Below, one piece after another: positions 17,044 to 25,667 of a stretch of 32,923 nucleotides of DNA. The position numbers and the translations under genes were made by a program. The notes beneath the pieces were generated by a model. That model worked only from the letters and a program-made list of their open reading frames with translations. It had not been told where the DNA came from and searched no databases. The DNA is from Chloroflexota bacterium (GTDB lineage: Bacteria > Chloroflexota > Anaerolineae > Fen-1058): positions 1-32,923 of the forward strand of contig JACRBO010000381.1 of the NCBI GenBank assembly GCA_016219235.1, read 5' to 3'. How positions within the stretch are numbered: position 1 is the stretch's first letter; the number at the start of each line of letters is the position of its first letter.

Positions 17044-18986
17044 TTGAGATCGATCTGGCCTAGCATCAAATAATCACTGGTTGCGCCCCCGGTTGCAATA
17101 GGCAAGCGCGCGCCCGTCTCAGTATCATACACACCGACGACTACCGCGTGCGCGCCCGGAGCGGCGTCTGACGGAATCACCATACTGGCTTCCTGCAACA
17201 CAAATTCATGCGCCTGCCACAACTGCGTCGGGTACGCGTAGCATAACGGCGCATCGCCCTGGCTAATCGGCTCCGAGCCGAAATCTAGCGGCTGGCGGTA
17301 CAGGTGTATAAACACGCTGTACGGTCGATCCAGAGCGCGCAATGGCCGGATGCGCCAACTCAACTTCACCGTGTCGCCGGACCCCGCGGCCGCCGGCAGA
17401 CTATCCAGCCAGAAGCGTAGTTGATCGCCGGCTGTAAAGGCCGCCGTATCTGGCATCAGCAGTCCCGCATGCGGCGTCGCGCGAAAAACGGCAAACGTCG
17501 TGTCCAGCAGCACCGTCTTGCGCACATCAGTAATCACCAGCGTCACATCAGCCCAGCGTGCCAGCGCTGCCCCATAACCATCCGCGCCGTCGCTGGTGGT
17601 CACGTAGATCGCCGGCACAGTCGAGGCCACCCAGCATTCTACCGGGTTGAACACCGACAGCGGTCGCGGCGACAAATACGCGCGCCGAAAATCGACGCCC
17701 GGATCGAGCACCGGCAAATAGGCAGTAAACGGCCAGTAGACGGGCGTTTCCGGCGTGGTGTTGGCCTTCAAGAAGTGCAGTAGACGATTTTCATACGGCA
17801 TATAGTGCACAACGGCGAACTGAGCGAACCAGTTAGGGTGCGCGTCTTGATACGTAATCAAGCCGGCGGCCCCCAACAAACCGATCGGCAGAACGCTCAC
17901 CCACCGGCCCGGCCGCCAGCGCATCACCGCCCGCTCGATCAGCCATGCGCCCGTTCCGGCGACTAGAGCGAGAGGCAGCACCAGACCGATCGCGCGCAGC
18001 GGATGCGGTGCGTCACCGGTCACGATCGACGGCGCGACGGCCGTTAACGCCAGGCCCACCAGCCAGGCGACGTGCCAGTTCTGTCGAGCTGCCGGAAAAA
18101 CCGCACCGATACCCACAATGAATAAGCTGCCCAAAAACGGATCAAAGATCGGCCGGCTTGGCAAGTTCAGCAACTCGATCGGGCTACCGCGGGAGAACAC
18201 CGCTTGCAACCAGAGACCCGCATTCTTCGCAATGTCGGCGAGGCCAAAGTCGGCAACTTCCGTGACGCGATCCATTGCCACCACAGGATTCAGCACAAGG
18301 TAAATCACCATTGGCAACGAGATCGCCAGCGCAATCGACAAAGCCAGCAGGCTGTCTTTGCGCCGCCGGGCATCGAAGACGATCAGGCCAATCAATGGCA
18401 GCGCCGCATAGCCGCTCCAGGCGCGCGCAGCCAGATAGGTATACGTCATCAGCCCCAGCCATACCCCGCCGTAGAGCCAATCGCATCGTTGGCCGCGCCG
18501 ATACGCGCGCAGCAAGAAAGCAAAGGCCAGCGCTCCCAACAGCGGCATCAAGATCGCGCGCAGCGCAATGCGGCTTAAGTGCACATGCCAGAACAAGACC
18601 GCCAGTGCCCCCACGCTCCATGTGGCGGCGCGGTCGTTGACCACCTCCCGCGCCAGCGCATAGGCAGCAACCAACGTCAGTATACCCACCATGGTCGACG
18701 CCAGCCGCATCGCCACAGGCTGCGCATCGAACAGGCCAAAGTAAGCAGCCAACACATACAGCCAGCCACTCTCGCGGCCGTTGTTGCCGTCGAAAAACGG
18801 TACCAGACGAGGGTGCTGCAGTAACGAGACGGCATCGTTGCCGTTGAACGCCTCGTCGTGATAGATCGTATCACTCAACGGCTCCAGATCAGACCAGCGC
18901 AAGAATGCGCCCAGCAAGATGAAGGCAATGAGCAGCCAGTTCACCCGGCTGTGGACCTGCGTCGGCAATGGCTGCATGTTCCTCAT
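17040..18986 (-). CDS. GT-C glycosyltransferase, ArnT/PMT-like (group A, divergent)
   Basis: A 648-residue protein with TIYHDEAFNGN (40-50) after TM1 and GRESGWLYVL (70-79) where paralogues have G-R-E-P-L-Y-H-Y-L: the acid is kept but proline and YHY are lost. The mid motif is reduced to SRGSPIELLNLPSRPIFDP. About eleven hydrophobic segments are followed by a soluble part with ADVTLVITDVRKTVLL and the terminal domain (about 515-648: SVFIHLYRQP, VVVGVYDTETGARLPI). In place of the common A-Q-x-D it has SQGDAPLCYAYPTQLWQAHE, a longer, different strand region. ATGA overlap with the upstream gene, GTGA with the downstream gene. Probably an active enzyme with altered specificity; this is inference. 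Confidence 0.83.
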   Translation of the reverse strand: MRNMQPLPTQVHSRVNWLLIAFILLGAFLRWSDLEPLSDTIYHDEAFNGNDAVSLLQHPRLVPFFDGNNGRESGWLYVLAAYFGLFDAQPVAMRLASTMVGILTLVAAYALAREVVNDRAATWSVGALAVLFWHVHLSRIALRAILMPLLGALAFAFLLRAYRRGQRCDWLYGGVWLGLMTYTYLAARAWSGYAALPLIGLIVFDARRRKDSLLALSIALAISLPMVIYLVLNPVVAMDRVTEVADFGLADIAKNAGLWLQAVFSRGSPIELLNLPSRPIFDPFLGSLFIVGIGAVFPAARQNWHVAWLVGLALTAVAPSIVTGDAPHPLRAIGLVLPLALVAGTGAWLIERAVMRWRPGRWVSVLPIGLLGAAGLITYQDAHPNWFAQFAVVHYMPYENRLLHFLKANTTPETPVYWPFTAYLPVLDPGVDFRRAYLSPRPLSVFNPVECWVASTVPAIYVTTSDGADGYGAALARWADVTLVITDVRKTVLLDTTFAVFRATPHAGLLMPDTAAFTAGDQLRFWLDSLPAAAGSGDTVKLSWRIRPLRALDRPYSVFIHLYRQPLDFGSEPISQGDAPLCYAYPTQLWQAHEFVLQEASMVIPSDAAPGAHAVVVGVYDTETGARLPIATGGATSDYLMLGQIDLK

Positions 18987-20926
18987 CGCAGTGAAATAGA
19001 CTCGGCATTTTGGCCGTTACTGTTGATTGACAAGCGCTGCCCCGAATCGGGATCATACACGCCCAGCGTAATCGGACTGGTGTGCGCCGCCGTCTCGTCT
19101 GCAAATTGCAGCCGGTGCACTTGTACGATCCAGTCACCCGCCCGCCATTCAGTAGCGGGCGCATCCAGCCGATCATCCTGGGTCACGATTGAATCGTCTG
19201 CGCCCAGAGCGTGCACGAAGACCCGCAGGGGCGTCGTGGATCGTTCGAGTGCGCGCCAATACGAAATTACGCTCAAGCGATTTTGATCGATTGTCAGATC
19301 AACGCCGAGCAATTCGGCGGTCTGCCCAAACCCGATCGGTTGATCGCCGCCCGCCGCGCGCAGCGCCGCCGCCTGCACCCGCTTACTCAGATCGATATGG
19401 TACAGCCGGTACGGCGGATTGTCGGCAAGCGTATGCCCGGTCATGATCGGCGTCACGCCGTCAAATAACGTCGCCAATTCTGGCGGTGGCAATTGAGTTT
19501 CAGCGATAGCAAACCACGCCACACCCGGCGGCACGATCACCCCCCACTCAGCATCGAACGGGCGCAGCCGCACGTCGTTGGTGCCTAGCCTTGCCGCCAG
19601 ATCAGGATCAACCAGATACTGCGGCAAGACACCGGACACCGCCACGTCGACCGGCGTGCCCCAATGCAAGCCGCGCAGCCATTGCACGTCACGCCAGTCC
19701 CACACGCGAAACGAATAGAAATCGATCGGGGCGGGTGCCGCATTCCACTCCAGACCTTCAGCGGAAGTCACCCCGCGCGCATGAATCGCCACGCTGCATG
19801 CGAGCAGCACCGCCCAGAGCGCCACCAGCCGGCGTCGTCTCACGCCACTCGCTCGCGCCAGTGCCCCCGTGCTTGGAATCTGCCAATAGACAAAGTACGG
19901 CAGCATGTCGGAAAATAAGCGTGGCCCGTACGACACCCCGCCCCACCAGTTCCACCACAGCGAGATCGACACCCAATGCAGCAGCATAACGCTCAACACG
20001 GCCCCATCATGGCACTCGAATTCGCGGCGGCGCACCTTGAGAATCACGCCTGCGATCGACCAGATCAGAAATGGCGAATAGATCAACAGTCCGCGCGACG
20101 GACTGATCAGATGACCAGCCAGTGCCGTCAAGAAAGTATTCAGTGAAAAGCCGCTGTACCAGCGATAGTAGTTGGGCAGCAGCGCGTGATAGACCGAAAT
20201 ATTGAGCAGAATAAATGGCACCGCCACCGGCAGCGCCCACAGCACGTAACGGACAAAATAGCGTCGATAGACGATTAGCACATACAATGAAAACACCGCT
20301 ACCGCAATGCTGTTGGTCGGGCGCACCACATAGGCAAAGGCCAGCGGCAAACTGACCAACTGAATGAGCGCGGGACGCGTGCGGGCGCGCAAGACCAGAT
20401 ACAAAGCCAGCGTCAACATCAACATCGACGGGCCGTGCTGCCACAGCGTGCGGCTGACCACCGACCACGCCGAAGTGCCGAAGGCCAGGCTTAATGCCAG
20501 CCACAGCGCATAGCGTCGGGCCACATACAAGCGCGCGCCGGCATACATCAATGTCACCGTCAGGGCCATCACCAAACTGCCGATGGCGGTCTGCACCGGC
20601 TCGCCAAAGCCGTTGTGCAGTGATGCATCGAACTCCGGCGCCACGCGATCGATGATCCACACGATCGGCGCAGCCAAAACCGACGCGCCGACGGGATACA
20701 GCATGTAGATGTGACCATCGATCTCTTCCGTCGACAGCCACGTCGTCCGCACGATGTCGCCGTATTCGTCCAGATCGGTGTTGCCTTCGCGCACCAGGCT
20801 CATGGCCGTGTGCAGCGATAAGGCCGAGTCATAGGTCGCCGTATTGCCGCTGAGCAGATAGCCGCCCAGCACCAGCGCACACAGCACCAGCGCGATCACG
20901 CCGTCGCGAGACACGAAGCGCTTCAT
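18983..20926 (-). CDS. GT-C-like membrane protein with C-terminal beta domain (group C)
   Basis: 647 residues from the ATG at 20926, which overlaps the upstream stop as ATGA; an earlier in-frame ATG at 20950 lies inside the neighbour. GAGG lies about 10 nt upstream of the ATG. TM1 is followed by YDSALSLHTAMSLVREG (32-48), DLDEYGD (51-57) and GHIYMLYPVGASVLAAP (71-87). This is the same outer-loop layout as the 440-residue protein ending at 11361, but with D and DE residues placed differently. The soluble C-terminal half has YSFRVWDWRDVQWLRGLHW, NDVRLRPFDAEWGVIVPPG and the shared domain (about 531-647: FVHALGADDSIVTQDDRLDA, ITLGVYDPDSGQRLSI). It shows that the shared domain also sits on a non-DE core. 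Confidence 0.8.
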   Translation of the reverse strand: MKRFVSRDGVIALVLCALVLGGYLLSGNTATYDSALSLHTAMSLVREGNTDLDEYGDIVRTTWLSTEEIDGHIYMLYPVGASVLAAPIVWIIDRVAPEFDASLHNGFGEPVQTAIGSLVMALTVTLMYAGARLYVARRYALWLALSLAFGTSAWSVVSRTLWQHGPSMLMLTLALYLVLRARTRPALIQLVSLPLAFAYVVRPTNSIAVAVFSLYVLIVYRRYFVRYVLWALPVAVPFILLNISVYHALLPNYYRWYSGFSLNTFLTALAGHLISPSRGLLIYSPFLIWSIAGVILKVRRREFECHDGAVLSVMLLHWVSISLWWNWWGGVSYGPRLFSDMLPYFVYWQIPSTGALARASGVRRRRLVALWAVLLACSVAIHARGVTSAEGLEWNAAPAPIDFYSFRVWDWRDVQWLRGLHWGTPVDVAVSGVLPQYLVDPDLAARLGTNDVRLRPFDAEWGVIVPPGVAWFAIAETQLPPPELATLFDGVTPIMTGHTLADNPPYRLYHIDLSKRVQAAALRAAGGDQPIGFGQTAELLGVDLTIDQNRLSVISYWRALERSTTPLRVFVHALGADDSIVTQDDRLDAPATEWRAGDWIVQVHRLQFADETAAHTSPITLGVYDPDSGQRLSINSNGQNAESISLR

Positions 20927-23241
20927 GGCGCAGCGACCTCGGCCAACCACAACCGATCATCGTAACGCGCGCCATCAGCCAAGACCGGCACGCGCGCGCC
21001 CGAATCCGGTTCGTAGAACCCAACGGCTACGGCTACGGTTGCAGCGGGATCAGGCAGCGTAAGCCGATTGATCTGCGCGAAGCGATCGCCACTGCGCCAA
21101 CCATACGCAGGCACATCCAAACGATCTTCCTGCGCCACGAGTGAGCCGTCTGCGCCCAACGCATGTGCGAATAATTGCAGCGGCGCTTGAATGCGATCAC
21201 CCGCGCGCCAATACGTAGTCAGCGTAAGTTGATCGCCCGCGCGCTTCGCGTCATAGCCGATCAAATCGGCCGACTCACCGAACCGCACCGGCAAAGCCAG
21301 CGGCCCGGCCATTTGTTTGGCCGCAGCCGCAGCCGCCTCCAGGCGTGCGGCAAAATCAGCGGAATACACTGCATACGCGCGTTGATCATCCAGCGTTGTT
21401 GCTCGCACCTCGGGTTGCAGGCCGTCAAACAACGGCGCAAATTCTGGCGCGATGGGTTGATCGTCCGCAATCGCCACGCGGGCACGATCGGGCGCGGCGA
21501 TGATCGAGCGCGTTGCCTCAAACCAGCGCGGTCGCACATCGTTGGTCGCTAAGCCTTGATACGTCTGCGGATCGATCTGATCGATCTGCAAGCCGGCCAG
21601 CGACAGATTGACCATTTCGCCGCGCGGCGCGATCGCGTACAGGTAGATCGAGTTGCCGATGATCGTATCCGGCGTGCGATCGCGGAAGTAGGCGTACGTC
21701 GAAGCGGGCAGCAGCGGGTTGCCCATCAAATTCATCACGCCAATGGCATAGCGGCCGGGCGGCGGATCGAAGGGGTAGTAGGTGTACAGCCACCACGCGC
21801 CCTGATCGCTCATCGACGCATACACGGGCGGCAGCGCCTGTGTTTTAAGGCCGTACAAACTGGCGCGTGTGATGCCGCCGTAACTTAATTTGATTGGCTC
21901 GGCCATCGGCTGTTGATCAAGATAGTGCTTCAACCCGATCAAGTCCTGGCCCCAATCGAGATTGGAATCTGAAAGGATGTAACGACCGCGATCGGGGCCG
22001 CCAATGACCTCGTTGAAATAAGTTAGATAATAAGGATAAATCCGCACCAAGCCGATGATCTGCCAACCGATCAAGCCGATCACGACGAGGCGGGTCCCGC
22101 GTTTAGCCGCAGCCGCTTGAAAGACGTTGGTGCTATACACACAAGCCGCTGGCAAAATGGGCAGCAGATAACGATAGCCCAGATCGTGCGGACTGGTCAG
22201 CAGCGAGCCAAAATACAAGGTAGCGGCCAGAAAGACCGGCAAATCCGCGCGCCACGCTCGTCGCCGAATCGTGATGACGATCGCGAGCGCCAGCAGAATC
22301 AGCACGGGCAGCGGCGTCTTGGCTAGAAATGTAACGGGGTAGTAATACCACCAACCCCGCGCGGAGATTTGCCCGAATAAATAACTGGGGAACGGGTCTT
22401 TCAGATAGCTAGTCATCACTTCCCATTCACCCCAGTACGAAGGCGCGGGCAGCGGCAACTCGCCGGGGCGCAAGGCCGCAACTTTGAAGCCGTAGATCGC
22501 CCAGACCGTCAGGCCGCCCATCGCCGCGATGCCTGCGCCCAAAGCCAGGTACTTGCGCCAGGCACGATGATCGGCGCGCTGCGGCCACCACCAGACAAAT
22601 GCCACTGCGGCAAACGCGGGCAACAAAGCTGTGGCCGAAAACTTGGCCGCCATCGCCAGACCAAACGCCATACCAGCCCAAATCAACGTGCGCCAGCCCG
22701 GCTGTCGCAGCGCCTTGTCGATCACGTATGCGCCCAGTAATAATGTCGCGGCGGCAATGGCGTCTGTCGTGACCAAGCGCGAGTGCGCCAATAAGTTGGG
22801 ATCAAAAACGTAGAGCGTCAACACGCCCACCGCCGCCCAGCCGCCCGCCCGCTCACGCGCCCAACGAAAGATCAGCGCGCCCAGCAACCAGCTCACGGCG
22901 ATGATGGGCAGCCGCGCCAGGAAGAAGATTCGCAGTGTGGGCACGTCCGGCCCAAACAGATACGGATCGGGATCGTCGCCCAGAGCCACGTGCTCCCAGA
23001 TGGGATCTTCGGGCGGCGGAAAATCAATCGGTGGTTCCAGTGCGGCTAGCATTAAACCCGTCAACGCATTGCTCAACACCGGTCCGCGCATGCGATAGCG
23101 ATCATCGCCGCGCGTGACGAAGATGTAGCCGCGCATGATATGCAGCGACTCATCGGCAGTGGGCGAGGTTATAGCGAGCGTGCTCAACTCCAGCCAAGCG
23201 TAGAGCAGCAACAACAGCACGGCCCCGAAGCGGGATTTCAA
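20923..23241 (-). CDS. PMT-like GT-C glycosyltransferase (group B), TTG start
   Basis: 772 residues from TTG at 23241; an in-frame TGA lies two codons upstream and GGAG sits 8 nt before the TTG, which supports this start. TM1 leads into TSPTADESLHIMRGYIF (25-41) and RGDDRYR (44-50), with the acidic pair at 30-31, then GPVLSN. A second conserved block is FGQISARGWWYYYPVTFLAK, and SNLDWGQDL is at about 424-432. The soluble part has ATNDVRPRWFEATRSIIAAP and the terminal domain (about 651-772: FAHALGADGSLVAQEDRLDV, GFYEPDSGARVPVLADG). It is closely similar to the next gene upstream (23270-25645) through its length, which points to tandem duplication. Confidence 0.86.
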   Translation of the reverse strand: MKSRFGAVLLLLLYAWLELSTLAITSPTADESLHIMRGYIFVTRGDDRYRMRGPVLSNALTGLMLAALEPPIDFPPPEDPIWEHVALGDDPDPYLFGPDVPTLRIFFLARLPIIAVSWLLGALIFRWARERAGGWAAVGVLTLYVFDPNLLAHSRLVTTDAIAAATLLLGAYVIDKALRQPGWRTLIWAGMAFGLAMAAKFSATALLPAFAAVAFVWWWPQRADHRAWRKYLALGAGIAAMGGLTVWAIYGFKVAALRPGELPLPAPSYWGEWEVMTSYLKDPFPSYLFGQISARGWWYYYPVTFLAKTPLPVLILLALAIVITIRRRAWRADLPVFLAATLYFGSLLTSPHDLGYRYLLPILPAACVYSTNVFQAAAAKRGTRLVVIGLIGWQIIGLVRIYPYYLTYFNEVIGGPDRGRYILSDSNLDWGQDLIGLKHYLDQQPMAEPIKLSYGGITRASLYGLKTQALPPVYASMSDQGAWWLYTYYPFDPPPGRYAIGVMNLMGNPLLPASTYAYFRDRTPDTIIGNSIYLYAIAPRGEMVNLSLAGLQIDQIDPQTYQGLATNDVRPRWFEATRSIIAAPDRARVAIADDQPIAPEFAPLFDGLQPEVRATTLDDQRAYAVYSADFAARLEAAAAAAKQMAGPLALPVRFGESADLIGYDAKRAGDQLTLTTYWRAGDRIQAPLQLFAHALGADGSLVAQEDRLDVPAYGWRSGDRFAQINRLTLPDPAATVAVAVGFYEPDSGARVPVLADGARYDDRLWLAEVAAP

Positions 23242-23269
23242 GATTCAGACTCCATGAAGAACGGTAACG

Positions 23270-25645
23270 TCATTTAAGATCGATCGGTGCGAGCAACAGG
23301 CGTTGATCCACTTCAACGCCGTTAGCGATAACGGGCAGACGCGCGCCGGTATCCGGGTTGTACAGCCCCAACTGAAGCCAGACCTTGCCAGCGACCTCGG
23401 CAGGCAAGTGCAACTGATTGACCTGCGCAAAGAGATCGCCCGCGCGCCAGCCGTATGCCGACACGGCCAGTCGATCTTCCTGCGCGATGATCTGCCCATC
23501 CGATTGGATGGCGTGCACGAATAGTTGCAGCGGCACAGTCGATGGTGCGAGCGCCTGCCAATAGGTCACGAGGCGCACCTCACCAGACCTATCGGTAAGC
23601 AGTCGATAACCGATCAACTCGGCGCTGTGACCGTACTTTACCGGCAGTGCTACATTCTTCGGCGACGCCGGATAGAGTTGAGCAGCGACGGCGGCCATAT
23701 GCGAGGCGGCTTGTGCCTGTTGCCGCACGCGACTGTAAAGATCAAATTTATACAGCTGATACGGCTGCTTTTCAAGCGTGGTCAGAGCGTGCCCCACTGG
23801 CTGAATGCCATCCCAGAGCGAGGCCAGTTCTGACGCAATGGATTGGGAGTCCATAATTGCCACCCACCACCGATCGGGCGCGGCAATCACCGACGATGTG
23901 GCGTCAAACCAGCGCAGGCGCACATCGTTAGTCGCAAAGTGTTGATAAGTCGGTGGATCGATCTGATCGACCTGCACGCCAGACAACGCCAGCCCGATCG
24001 GTTCGCCCCGTGGCGCGATCGAGTACATGTAGATTGAATACCCGATATTGCCAGTCGGCGTCAGGCTGCGAAAGAAGGCATAAGCCGACGGATCGTACAT
24101 ATGCCCCATCGCCAATACCTGGGCACTGATGGCGTATTCACCAGGCCCCGGATCGGGCGGATAGTACGTGTGCAACCACCACGGGCCTTGATCCTGCAGG
24201 TTCTCAAACACGATTGGCAACGGCTGAACCTTGAGGCCGTAGGCCGAGGCAGGAGCGCGCCCGTTGTAAGCCAGTTTAAGTGGTGTCTCCGGCTTAGCAT
24301 CAATATAGGGTCTGAGACCGATGAGGTCCTGCCCCCAATCGAGGTTTGAATCGGCCAGTAAGAAGCGGCCGCGCTCCGGGCCACCGGCCAATTCATTGAA
24401 ATAGGCCAGATAGTATGGATAGATCAGGGCTGTTCCGGCCACCTGCCAGGCCAATAGACCGCCTATCACAAGCCGGGCCGCACGCTTCGGCCACAACCAC
24501 GCCAATACATCAGCACTGGCAACATAGATGAACGGCAGCATCGGCAACAGATAGCGATAACCAATATCGTGCGGACTGAAAAGCAACGGCCCCATCACCA
24601 GCCCTGGCACGAGCAATATCGGCAGCAGCGTGCGCACCCAATCGCGTTTAATGACAAGCCAGCCCAAAGCAAGCAGGGCGAGAATCAAGACCGGTATCGG
24701 CGTCTTCAGCAGAAAAGCGACCGGGTAGTAATACCACCAGCCCCGGGCGGCTATTTGCCCAAACAAATAACCCGGCAGTACATCGCCCTGCAGGTAGTCA
24801 CTCATCCAGCGCAGCTCGTCCCAGTACGACGGCGCAGGCAGCGGCAGGCCACCGGCAACCACCGGGGCGAGCTTGAAACCGTAGAGCGCCCAGACCATCA
24901 AAGCACCCACGCCCGCAGTGACCAGCAACGTGAGCAACTCGCGCCCCAGCGCTGCGCGCTGCCGCCGTGCGCGCCACACCTGCACGACCACTTGCAAGCC
25001 AAACGCCAGCGGCAAGGCAAAGGCCGAGAATTTGGCGGCCAGCGCCAATCCGAAGGCTACCCCGCTGAATAGCCGGTGGGCGAGTGTCGGCCGTCGCAAA
25101 GCACGATCAAACGCAAAGGCCGCGATCAGGAAGGTCGCCGCGGTGACCAGATCGGTGGTAGCCAATCGCGCGTTCGCCAGCAGGTTAGGGCAGAACGCGG
25201 CGAGCGCCGCCGCGCCCAGCGCTGCAAGCGGCATAGTGCGATCGGCGGCCCAGCGATAGACAAACACCGTGAGCAGTAGACTGACGAAAATGATGGGTAG
25301 CCGCGCCAGAAAAATGATCCGATCGGCGGGCACCGCGTTGCCCCACATGAACTGCATCGACAGATCGGCGCCGCCCTCATCCAGCCAGATAGGATCGTCC
25401 TGAGGCGGAAACTGCAATTGGGGTTCTAACAAGAGCGACCAGCCGCTCAGGACGTTGGATAGGATGGGGCCGCGCAGCCGCAGCCGATCATCACCACGCG
25501 CCGCAAACGCATAGCCGCGCACGATGTGAATCGGCTCATCGATCGTCGGTGTGATCAGGTGAAGCGTCGATAACTCCAGCCAAAGTTGGACAAGCAACAA
25601 CGCAACGACGGCGTACGGGTTCCGGGAACGGCGACGGATCATCAT
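23270..25645 (-). CDS. PMT-like GT-C glycosyltransferase (group B), tandem paralogue
   Basis: 791 residues, start at the ATG-ATG pair at 25645. It matches its downstream neighbour block by block: TPTIDEPIHIVRGYAF (32-47, acidic pair 36-37), RGDDRLRLRGPILSN, FGQIAARGWWYYYPVAFLLK, SNLDWGQDLIGLRPY, ATNDVRLRWFDATSSVIAAP and the terminal domain (about 669-791: FVHAIQSDGQIIAQEDRLAV, LGLYNPDTGARLPVIANG). It is separated from its neighbours by 28 and 22 nt rather than by the usual 4-nt overlaps, as expected after insertion or duplication of a whole cassette. No clear promoter is visible in either spacer. Predicted polyprenyl-phosphate-sugar dependent enzyme at the outer membrane face; acceptor unknown. 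Confidence 0.86.
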   Translation of the reverse strand: MMIRRRSRNPYAVVALLLVQLWLELSTLHLITPTIDEPIHIVRGYAFAARGDDRLRLRGPILSNVLSGWSLLLEPQLQFPPQDDPIWLDEGGADLSMQFMWGNAVPADRIIFLARLPIIFVSLLLTVFVYRWAADRTMPLAALGAAALAAFCPNLLANARLATTDLVTAATFLIAAFAFDRALRRPTLAHRLFSGVAFGLALAAKFSAFALPLAFGLQVVVQVWRARRQRAALGRELLTLLVTAGVGALMVWALYGFKLAPVVAGGLPLPAPSYWDELRWMSDYLQGDVLPGYLFGQIAARGWWYYYPVAFLLKTPIPVLILALLALGWLVIKRDWVRTLLPILLVPGLVMGPLLFSPHDIGYRYLLPMLPFIYVASADVLAWLWPKRAARLVIGGLLAWQVAGTALIYPYYLAYFNELAGGPERGRFLLADSNLDWGQDLIGLRPYIDAKPETPLKLAYNGRAPASAYGLKVQPLPIVFENLQDQGPWWLHTYYPPDPGPGEYAISAQVLAMGHMYDPSAYAFFRSLTPTGNIGYSIYMYSIAPRGEPIGLALSGVQVDQIDPPTYQHFATNDVRLRWFDATSSVIAAPDRWWVAIMDSQSIASELASLWDGIQPVGHALTTLEKQPYQLYKFDLYSRVRQQAQAASHMAAVAAQLYPASPKNVALPVKYGHSAELIGYRLLTDRSGEVRLVTYWQALAPSTVPLQLFVHAIQSDGQIIAQEDRLAVSAYGWRAGDLFAQVNQLHLPAEVAGKVWLQLGLYNPDTGARLPVIANGVEVDQRLLLAPIDLK

Positions 25646-25667
25646 AAACGACTAAAACTCACTCGAG

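Noticed and set aside
20927..20950. Earlier ATG for the gene ending at 18983
   Set aside because: The ATG at 20926 makes an ATGA overlap with the preceding stop, as at most junctions of the array, and has GAGG upstream; the earlier start adds eight residues encoded within the neighbour's coding sequence.
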